Shown here piece by piece: positions 1 to 8,400 of a stretch of DNA of 18,513 nt. Below the pieces are notes generated by a model. It was not told the DNA's origin, did not search any database, and saw only the letters and a list, made by a program, of their open reading frames with translations. The position numbers and the translations under genes are program-made. The DNA is from Candidatus Rifleibacteriota bacterium. GTDB lineage: Bacteria; Muiribacteriota; Ozemobacteria; Ozemobacterales; Ozemobacteraceae. The stretch spans positions 1 through 18,513 of the forward strand of contig JAQUZA010000014.1 in assembly GCA_028691595.1 (NCBI GenBank), read 5' to 3'. Positions within the stretch are counted from its first letter, which is position 1; each line of letters opens with the position of its first letter.

Positions 1-98
1 CAACTGCCCGTATCGCCTTCGGCGAGCAGACAATGATTCGGGCCGAGCAGACATTCGATTTTGTCGCCCTGCTTTTTGTAGAAAGCGGCTTCACGCAT
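1..98 (-). CDS. amrS: AmmeMemoRadiSam-type radical SAM enzyme, N-terminus only (partial)
   Basis: The frame opens with ATG at 98 and stays open to the left edge, giving 32 complete codons. The product begins MREAAFYKKQGDKIECLLG and continues with PNHCLLAEGDTGS. This closely follows the N-terminus of AmrS-like radical SAM proteins, usually annotated 'AmmeMemoRadiSam system radical SAM enzyme' or PflA-like, whose pattern is roughly M-x-EA-x-FY...V-x-C-x-LCP-x-x-C-x-I-x-EG-x-x-G-x-C. One difference is visible: the LCP cysteine is glycine here (CLLGPNHC). The radical SAM CxxxCxxC cluster would lie beyond the edge, so catalytic competence cannot be judged. An in-frame TAA lies about 30 bases upstream of the ATG, which fixes the start within a few codons. 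No strong Shine-Dalgarno is seen. The identification rests on pattern memory over about 32 residues. Confidence 0.62.
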   Translation of the reverse strand, partial: MREAAFYKKQGDKIECLLGPNHCLLAEGDTGS

Positions 99-188
99 GT
101 TCAAAATAGTCGTGCATCTTTTCGTTTTTTACCATTCGACCACCACAAGAATACCAGTAAGGTTCGATTTACTCAATATCTGGCTGTC

Positions 189-1625
189 TTAGAACCTCGG
201 TTCATCAGGGGTTGAATTAACCTTGAATTCAACAGTGACGCTGCTTGAATCAAGTTCTTTGATTTTGAATAAGGCGTAGTTCTTCGAGACAGGGAAATAA
301 GCGCTGAAAACATCGCCAATTGCCAGGGTGCGACCTGAAGTAAGCTCGTTAAGAGCCGTGCTTGTGTTGGCAACATACTCGCCTGAAGAGAACTTTCTGG
401 CGGTTGAGAGCTTTTCGAGTTCAGGCTGGCCGTCGATAAGGGCCACAAGCATCTGATTACCGCTGTAACAACCGATACCCTGGGCCTGACTGATATAGGT
501 CAGATTATTATCATTCGGAATCCCATCGGTAATGAAGTCGCTTGCCTGAACAGCGCCCTCGACTGGTGTGCCGCCCTGCAGCTGAAAAGTCTTTGTTCCT
601 TTGGTAATGGCGGTAGTGTCGGTTGAAATAAAGTTATATTCGGCAACCACACCTTTGAAAATGCCTTCGGTGTCGAGATCTATGCGCCTGACCAGAACTT
701 TAACATATTGGTCAGCGGCAGCCGAACGCTTGAAGAAGAGGCCCAGAGAAAAATCTTTATCGATGGCTGAAAAGGTGTTGTTCTCGCTGGTAAGTTGCCC
801 GGCGAAATCTTGTAACAGTTTAGCATCAGTATAAGATTCTATCTGAGGCGTGTTCTCGAGAAGAGAGGTAGCAGTCGCCAGGGTGGTAAAAAATCTTATG
901 CGCTGGCCGCCGCCGAGTTGAACAATCTGCAGATCGATTCTGCCATCGCCATCAAGATCGTTTTCTTTCTGCAGGTAGGCGATTCTAGCGTTGCTGTTAA
1001 CTTCGCTGATGGCATTCAGGTAGTTTTTATAAGTGCTATTTATGGCATCATTACCCACAAGAACAATGTTGCTGCCGATTTCTGCAGCCGTTTTAAGGGC
1101 AGCGGCAATAAGATCGGCCTTGAGACTGTTAACAATGGCAGGGTAACTGGCCAGAATCTGCTTCTGGTCTTTGTTAACCGCCTCGGCTATCAGTGCTGCG
1201 GCTGTGGTTTCAATATTTACATTGAAATTATCGTTGTCAGAAATATTAATATTGCTTTTGAGAGCAATTTTGCCGGCAACAATCTGAATTTTATATTCTC
1301 TGGTCGCCGCTTCTGGCACATTGTAAATACGAAGTGGCCAGTTGGTGCCGGTCGTTGAATCAATGGTATAACTGGCTGCCAGAGCTCCATTGACGTAAAC
1401 ACCCGCTGTTTTGAAGGCATCGCGAACGCCCTGATCGGTATTGTTGTAAATCGATGCCAGCAGCGACGAATCAACCTTATCTGGAGGAGTTACCGAGCCT
1501 TTGATGGTAACGTAAGAAGGCGGAACATTTGGGCCACTGCCACCAGAATCGCCGCCAAAGCAACCGGTGAGCAGAATTATCAGGCTCAGAAACATCATAA
1601 ACAGGCTGAAACAAAATTTCTTCAT
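189..1625 (-). CDS. Putative lipoprotein with EF-hand-like loop, function unknown (478 aa)
   Basis: I chose the ATG at 1625 because it begins a textbook lipoprotein signal: MKKFCFSLF, a hydrophobic core, then the lipobox L-T-G-C with the lipidated cysteine at residue 22 and a flexible Gly/Ser/Asp linker. A GAGG sits about 8 bases upstream. The 69-base extension of the open frame upstream would bury the signal. After the linker comes a Pro-rich start (VTIKGSVTPP) and a beta-rich region containing WPLRIYNVPEA, resembling carboxypeptidase-regulatory-like or Ig-like lipoprotein modules. Near residues 220-231 an NDLDGDGRIDLQI segment matches Ca2+-binding dockerin/EF-hand-type loops. The C-terminal third contains SAYFPVSKNYALFKIKEL, a beta-hairpin style seen in outer-surface proteins. 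There are no further TM segments. It lies 84 bases after the TPR-like gene, in the same direction. A lipid-anchored envelope protein is well supported; its role is not recognisable. Confidence 0.85.
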   Translation of the reverse strand: MKKFCFSLFMMFLSLIILLTGCFGGDSGGSGPNVPPSYVTIKGSVTPPDKVDSSLLASIYNNTDQGVRDAFKTAGVYVNGALAASYTIDSTTGTNWPLRIYNVPEAATREYKIQIVAGKIALKSNINISDNDNFNVNIETTAAALIAEAVNKDQKQILASYPAIVNSLKADLIAAALKTAAEIGSNIVLVGNDAINSTYKNYLNAISEVNSNARIAYLQKENDLDGDGRIDLQIVQLGGGQRIRFFTTLATATSLLENTPQIESYTDAKLLQDFAGQLTSENNTFSAIDKDFSLGLFFKRSAAADQYVKVLVRRIDLDTEGIFKGVVAEYNFISTDTTAITKGTKTFQLQGGTPVEGAVQASDFITDGIPNDNNLTYISQAQGIGCYSGNQMLVALIDGQPELEKLSTARKFSSGEYVANTSTALNELTSGRTLAIGDVFSAYFPVSKNYALFKIKELDSSSVTVEFKVNSTPDEPRF

Positions 1626-1709
1626 TATAAAACCTCGTGCATATTTGCTATGTCGAATACAGTACCAGAAGTCTAAGAGAAAAAACAATCTCAATTAGTT
1701 CTGGCAAAT

Positions 1710-2468
1710 TCATTTGTGGCTTGAGTGTTTTTTTATTAAATCTTTGGCCGAGGAAAAGATTTCTCGCCATAATGGTTCACCCTCTGGTTTCTCAAACGTT
1801 TTCGAGCCTGGCGAAGCGCTGAAAAGACACCAGAAGATTGCCACGGCAAGAACAACTGCCAGAAAAATTTTTAAAGTGCTGAAATTGCAGGGTCTGGGAA
1901 CGGGTTGAAAAATTGATTTATGTCGCAGCACTGCAAGCTTGTCACCCTGCCTTTGTGCCATTAACAAAAGAGCATTGCGCGCCTCACTATCAAGCGGATT
2001 TGCCCTGACAAGTGATTCAAGACGGGCTTTTATGAAAGGCTCTGCTGTCTGTGAAGCCAGATTCAAAAGATGCTGACGATCATTGGCTGAACCCGGAGGA
2101 ATTATGGGCTTATCAGTCTGGAGCCATGCAGGCTTGCATTGCTGCGGATAAAGCTTTTGTATTTTCAGCCATAGACACTGAGCCCTGGCAAATTGCCCAG
2201 CATCCAGAGCTATCTTTGCGTCTCTCAAAAGTATCTGTACGGGGGTATTTTTTTTCTGGCGCTCACCATGAGCAAGAGAAGCTGAAACAGCCATTCTTGT
2301 CCCAATGCCAATGATCTGTAACAATAACATGGCACTTATCATGATGATTCGTATGATTTGCCGATCTTTTAAAGACAAAATATGCAACGCCCACCAAACC
2401 CTTTCAAAAAACCCATTTTTTGTAAAAAACAACAAAGTATTACTCTGCCCAGGACAATATGTTAGCAT
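1710..2468 (-). CDS. TPR-like membrane protein with two hydrophobic segments (up to 252 aa)
   Basis: The open frame reaches ATG 2468, but the true start is uncertain. Neither this ATG nor those at 2342 and 2330 has a clear Shine-Dalgarno. Starting at 2468 would leave only 31 bases to the divergent giant gene, so a start near 2342 is plausible. A hydrophobic stretch near residues 38-56 (IIRIIMISAMLLLQIIGIG) looks like a signal or TM anchor. The middle has TPR-like helices (RDAKIALDAGQFARAQCLW; later ARLESLVRANPLDSEARNA). A second TM near residue 200 (TLKIFLAVVLAVAIFWCLF) is followed by a short charged tail ending KKHSSHK. The middle is therefore probably held between two membrane segments, or exported if the first is cleaved. 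It is transcribed toward the lipoprotein gene. It may serve in an envelope assembly; no family is recognised. Confidence 0.6.
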   Translation of the reverse strand: MLTYCPGQSNTLLFFTKNGFFERVWWALHILSLKDRQIIRIIMISAMLLLQIIGIGTRMAVSASLAHGERQKKNTPVQILLRDAKIALDAGQFARAQCLWLKIQKLYPQQCKPAWLQTDKPIIPPGSANDRQHLLNLASQTAEPFIKARLESLVRANPLDSEARNALLLMAQRQGDKLAVLRHKSIFQPVPRPCNFSTLKIFLAVVLAVAIFWCLFSASPGSKTFEKPEGEPLWREIFSSAKDLIKKHSSHK

Positions 2469-2488
2469 TACAAAAAGTATATTTCTAT

Positions 2489-2492
2489 GGAG
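2489..2492 (+). promoter_or_regulatory. Ribosome binding site of the giant surface-protein gene
   Basis: GGAG lies 7 bases before ATG 2500. It decides the start in favour of 2500, even though this gives an unusually long (about 36-residue) region before the hydrophobic core of the signal peptide. The internal ATG at 2590, which would give a shorter signal, has no such site. Confidence 0.7.
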
Positions 2493-2499
2493 ACTTTAG

Positions 2500-5400
2500 A
2501 TGGGGATCCAAAAAAATCAGACACTACCTGATATAATAATTTGCAGTGCACCCGGCCAATGTTGGGTTTCGGCAGTTTATAAGCTGTTCATGGCGTTTGC
2601 ACCACAACTGTTATTGTTAATAATATTGCTGTTTTTGCCTTTATTTTCGCCGGCCATCTATGGGGCTTCGGCCTACCGTCAGGCAATAGAAGTAAATTCG
2701 GTTGCTGCCCTCACAGACTTTCAGGTTCTGGTGACCATGAATACTGCAGCTCTTATTACAGCAGGGCAAATGCAGGCAGATGGCGACGACATCAGGTTCA
2801 CCGACTCAGACGGCACCACCCCGCTGCCATTCTGGGTTGAAACTGGCACAATAAATACTGTTGCCACCAAAATCTGGGTAAGAATTCCCAACATTCCAAT
2901 CAATCCGCCAGATCCTCGCAAAATAATCCATATTTTTTACGGTGATCCGGCTGCAACCTCTGTTGCCAACGGCACAAACACTTTTCTCTTCTTCGACGAT
3001 TTCAGTGGCACCCTCGCCAAATGGACCAAACATAAAAATGGTGCCAACATAAATATTGTCGGTGGCTACCTTAATTGTGCAGGAGGAACGACTTCCAGCC
3101 CTTATGGACACACGGTTCTTGGGTCTGTCAACACCTACAATACCTTTGTAGACGGCATAATTGAAGGTCTTCTCTACATGACAACCGGCTCCATTGGCGA
3201 AGTCTCTTTCAGAGGAAATTATGCCAACAATACTGGCTATAAAACCCGCTGGGATCATCGTGCCAACGAAGGCATGGGTTTTTTAAAACCACCATACGCC
3301 AATGGAACCTGGAGGTTCTGGGATGGAAGCGGCTCAGGGGTAATCCCAACTTCCAAAGACGGGATTGGCTTTGCCACCGGCTACTGGTTTCCATTCAAAA
3401 TAGCTGTAACCGGTGCCAGCGTTAAGATTTACCAGGGTCCAACCGTTTATTCATGCACAGATGCCGGCACCTGGTCGCCCCCGGCACCAAGTACACCAGT
3501 AGTCAACTACTACCCCGGGCCAGGTGAAATTTCACTGCAAAATCACTACGGAACTTATTCACGCTATGACGATATAAGAGTTCGTCGTATTACGGCCACA
3601 GAGCCAACAACTCTATTTCGTGGCCGTGGGCAGTTAACGATAAACAGCGTTACTGTGCCACAAACCACAGTAAACAGAGGTCAGAGCGGCATCTCAGTTG
3701 CCATGGAGATTGAAAATACCGGCAATGAACCCATAGAGTTTTCGACGGCCAACCTTGCTTTTACCCTTGGCAGCTATACTCAGACGCTCATTGCCCCTGC
3801 TGGCGGCACCATAATCGCCGCAGGCGCAACTATTACGGCATCATTCGCCGTTGATATTCTTGCTGACAGCCCTCTTGGGCAGGCCACCATCGACGGCACG
3901 GCATCTGCCACTGACGTGTTAACCGGTCTGGTATTAGAAGACAACAGTGCAGCCATCACGAGTGTCTGGACCATTCAGATAGCCCCCGATCTGATAATTG
4001 AAACTATTACCGCCTCTGCCACCGCTTATCGTGGTGATATCAACCGACCGGTACTGATAACCGTAAAAAATGCCGGCGAAGCAACCGCCTACTGGAATTC
4101 CTCAACCCTGCAATTTTCTCTAGGCGACTACACCTCAATTTATCCTCAGACCACCTTTCCGATTACCCTTCTCGGCGGCGCAACAGCCACGGCCATTTAT
4201 GGAGTTGATATTTCTCAGAGCAGCCCCACCGGAACCTCAACAATTGATGCCGAAATCAGCGGTACTGACGGCAATACGCTTTACCCGATTATGGTTTCTG
4301 GTGCGCTGGTGCCGACAGAATGGAATATCCCCGACTCATATCTGTTGACATACCAGGATTCAGGCCATTTTATTCCTTCACAAAGCTTTAACAGACCAAA
4401 AGTTGGTTCAACCTACGTTTACGCTCAAGCTCAAGGCCTGACACCAATCAAGGAGTTTGTGGTGCGCTGGTATGATTCAACAGGAGCCCAGGTAGCCTTT
4501 TCCAACCCGGCCATCACCTCAAATGGCTCAGGTATAGTTGCACACAGCTGCCCAATTGAGCTGACCTCCCCACCAGGAACCTGGCGAGTCAGGGTAACTA
4601 ACTCACTCAACACCATTAACTATTGCGAAAACAACTTTGAGGTAAAAGAGGGTGCCAGCCTGAGTATCACCCTGCTACTGCCACCCCTGGTTTCTGTCGG
4701 GCAAACATTTACAAGCACAATGATGGTTACTAACAATGGCGATACTACCCTGTTGAATACCATACCGGGAACTATAGACACCGGCGGCAGCGGACTGGCG
4801 ACTCTGGTCAGCGGCCCGATTCCTACCATCATTGACCTTCCGGCCAACTCGCAGGCCACCTTCACCTGGACCTGGAGTGCTCAATCACCGGGCACCTTCG
4901 AATGGTCTGGCATGGCCTATGGCTTCGATGCCAATTCAGGTGAGCGCCAGGCGGCCCCACCGCAACCGTCAAGTGATTCACCTGGTGGCTTGCGTGGTGA
5001 TTATTTTGACGCTTTGAATTTTACCGGCACGCAAATGGTCAGACTGGATCCAACCGTTGACTTCAATTGGGCGAGTGGTGCGCCAGACTCAAGCATGGGT
5101 GCCGATACCTTCACAGTTAGATGGACCGGCTGGATAATGCCAGAATTTACTGAGGACTACATGTTTTACACCAGCACAGACGATGGAGTGCGCCTGTGGG
5201 TCAATGGGGTTTTACTCGTCGATAAGTGGATTCCTCAGGCCGCGACAGAGTGGAACGGCTCGACTATTGAACTCATTGCCGGAAATAAATACCCGGTCAC
5301 CATGGAGTTCTATGAGCAAGGTGGTCTGGCTGTGGCAAGACTCAGCTGGGAAAGCCCGTCAACACCAAAAGCCGTTATTCCTGCCAGTCGCCTTTTTCCA

Positions 5401-8400
5401 AGCTCACTTGTTGATGTCAGACAAAGTGCAGAGGTTAATTTAACCCCATCTGGTAATGGCTTTTACGCCTACTATTATGACAACATGGATTTTACGGCTC
5501 CAAGAAAGCCCAAAATAGACCCGGTAGTTAACTTCAACTGGGGAACAGCAGCTCCAGAACCTACCATGGGCATAGACGCATTCACAGTTAAATGGAGTGC
5601 CTGGATAATTCCGCAGTTTACCGAAACCTATACCTTTTATACCAGGACGGATGACGGCGCAAAATTATGGGTGAACGATGAACTGCTGGTCAACAAATGG
5701 GTTAACCAGGGACCAACCGAATGGAGCGGCACAATAGAACTTAAGGCGGGCGAGCGCTACCCTCTCAAAATGGAATATTTCGAGAATGGCGGGGGGGCGG
5801 TAGCCGAACTCAGGTGGTCATCCCCGTCACAGGCAAAGCAGATTATTCCGCAAGCGCAGGCAATTCCTCGACCATTGTGTATGATCCAAAGCCCCCCTTC
5901 TTTGAGTATTCTATCGGTTATTGCTACCCCAACTACGGTTTTTCGCAATCAAAGCGGCATTGAAATAGAAGCTGTCATTCAGAACAGCGGTGAAGCAACC
6001 GCACAGGTTGAAGCAGCGAGTTTGACCTTTACCCTTGGAACCCTCACACAGACAGTAATTTCACCGCTGATCCCGGTTGATCTGCCCGGCTTTAACGCCA
6101 CCTTCACTCTCAGATTCAGTGTTGATATCGATCTTTTGTCGCCAACCGGCTCTTCAGACTTCTCATGCAATATTCTTTCAAATGACACGAATGTCCCTGC
6201 CTCTCAGTCGTGGCTGAATCTTGCCGACCCTCACGATACCTGGACAATTTCTCAAAATGGTCTGACAATTTCAGCTTTTTCATCTTACACACCTGACCAA
6301 AGCACTTTTAATACTGGACAGACCATCTATGCCAGAGGGTTTTATCGAACGCCTGGCCAGACCGGTAGAATCATGCTTTATGACACACAGATTCCTTATA
6401 CTACAACCGCTCCTGCAGGCCAGCTATGGACTTCTGGCAATCTGACTGCCGATGCCCTCGGAAATCTTTCTACTCCATACTCAATATTGCCCTCGGCAAC
6501 CATTGGAACCTGGACCGCCCTTGTCAGGGATAATGGTGGCAACGTCATGGCCATTCACCATTTTGTGGTGCAGTCAATGGGCAATCTTGTGGCAACCCTT
6601 ACGCTGAGTCCCCCTGAAGTTTATCTGGGCGCGACCTTCACCGCCGAGTTATCAGTAGACAACCGCATTGTTGGCGGTTCAACCATCTCGCCGGCAACAC
6701 CATGGCCATTAAAACCCACTGATGCCAGCACCGGTAGCGCCATTCTGCTATCCGGGCCAACACCTGCCCAGGGCAGTGTACCCAGCTTTTCCCCCGCCAC
6801 TTTCACCTGGGTATTTCAAGCGACCGAAGAAACTGGCACAATCGGCAGTTTCTCACTGACTGCCTCTGCCAGTGCAGTTCAGAGCTACCGAAAACCCATA
6901 TCTATTACTTCCACTCAAACCACAACCAATTTTCAGGTTCGACTGGTGGTTAATACAAGCACATTGGTAACCGCCGGAAAAATGCAGGCTGATTGCGATG
7001 ACATCCGTTTCCGAGACTCAGATTCGCAGACGGGTTTGAGTTACTGGCTTGAATCTGGAGCAAATACCGCCAACACCATTATCTGGGTGAAAATTCCGTC
7101 TCTGACTGCAAATACTCCCAAAACCATTTATCTCTATTATGGCGACCCGACCGCAACATCTGGAAGTGATGGCAACGCTGTTTTCGAATTTTTTGACCAT
7201 TTTGCTACCCTTAACCCTACTATCTGGGACAGTGCCGGCACAAATTCTGTGGCTGGCAGCAACCTGACAGTCACAACCGGAGCGGTGTTTACACGAGCAG
7301 CGGTGGGCAGTCAGGATGGTATGGCAGCCGAGGCAAGAATTCGCTGGAGCAATTTTTCGGGCTATTCAGGGCTGGCAGTCTCTAACGTTCAGGGCAACGA
7401 GATAAACAACGCTGGTTCACACAAATTGATCAACCTGATGACCAATAACGGCGGCAGCACCAGTGTCAGGGCCCGGGCAGCAAATGGAACCGCAGCCTCG
7501 TATAATATCACTAATGCCACCAGTAATCTCCTCACTGCAGGAAGTGGAACCAACTACATTCTCGGCCATGGAATTTTTGGCGGGCGCGTTTACGCCCTGC
7601 GAGACCACACAACTGTTCTAAATTCATACCCCGGCACCTGGACAGGCCCGTTCTACCTGTGGCTGGGTTACATTACCGGTGCTCAGGCCGGGGGAACCAA
7701 CATCTCTGATCTGGTAGCAGATTGGGTTTTTGTCAGAAAATTCATTGTTCCTGAACCTGTTGTTGCCACAGGAAACGAAGAAGCCACGGTCGTATATCCA
7801 CTGATTTCCGGGATTGATCTCAGCACCGGATTAGCTACCGATTCAAACAACGGCATCTCGAACAGTATTCGTATTCTGCAGCGAGGCATAGCTCTCTCAT
7901 CTGATGTAATCGACCTGGGCAGCATTCCATGCGGAGAAACCGGCACTGCCGGCAATTCAACTGCGAGCAACACCAGCAATGGTGCCTTGACAATGGTTCG
8001 TTGGGACCCGATGAATCTTGAATCTCTTGAAGGCATAATCATTGATAAAACCAACCTGTTCTTCTCGCCAGACCCGGTTGGGGCAATACCAGCAGGAACA
8101 AGAACACCGGCATCCTTCACGCTGGCAATCCCCATGGGCCAGGCCACCGGAACTTATATTGCCACCATGGCCATCTACGATGATGTCAACACTAATCTGG
8201 TCAGAGATCTGAGCGGGCTTGCCGAACCGGTCGATTTCTTTCAGGTTCGCGTTGTGGTGCCAGAAACACACAGTATTCAGGTAGTCGAAGATGTTATAGA
8301 CCTTGGCAACTGGGATGTTGGCATGACAACCACTGCTGTGCCAGTTCAGGCTTTTAATGCCGGCAATGTTAATCTTTCGGGGCTTGAGTTTAAACAAATT

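Noticed and set aside
33..215. A 60-aa plus-strand reading frame at the left edge
   Set aside because: It is antisense to the AmrS-like N-terminus and the end of the lipoprotein gene, has no recognisable composition or Shine-Dalgarno, and crosses two better-supported genes.
918..1358. A 146-aa plus-strand frame
   Set aside because: It lies wholly antisense to the lipoprotein gene and mirrors its codon pattern. No domain or ribosome site is seen.
2358..2386. TTGCCG-17-TATGCA as a promoter for the giant gene
   Set aside because: Both boxes match the consensus only partly and would leave a leader of over 100 bases. Other AT-rich combinations nearer the start have wrong spacing, so no promoter is claimed.
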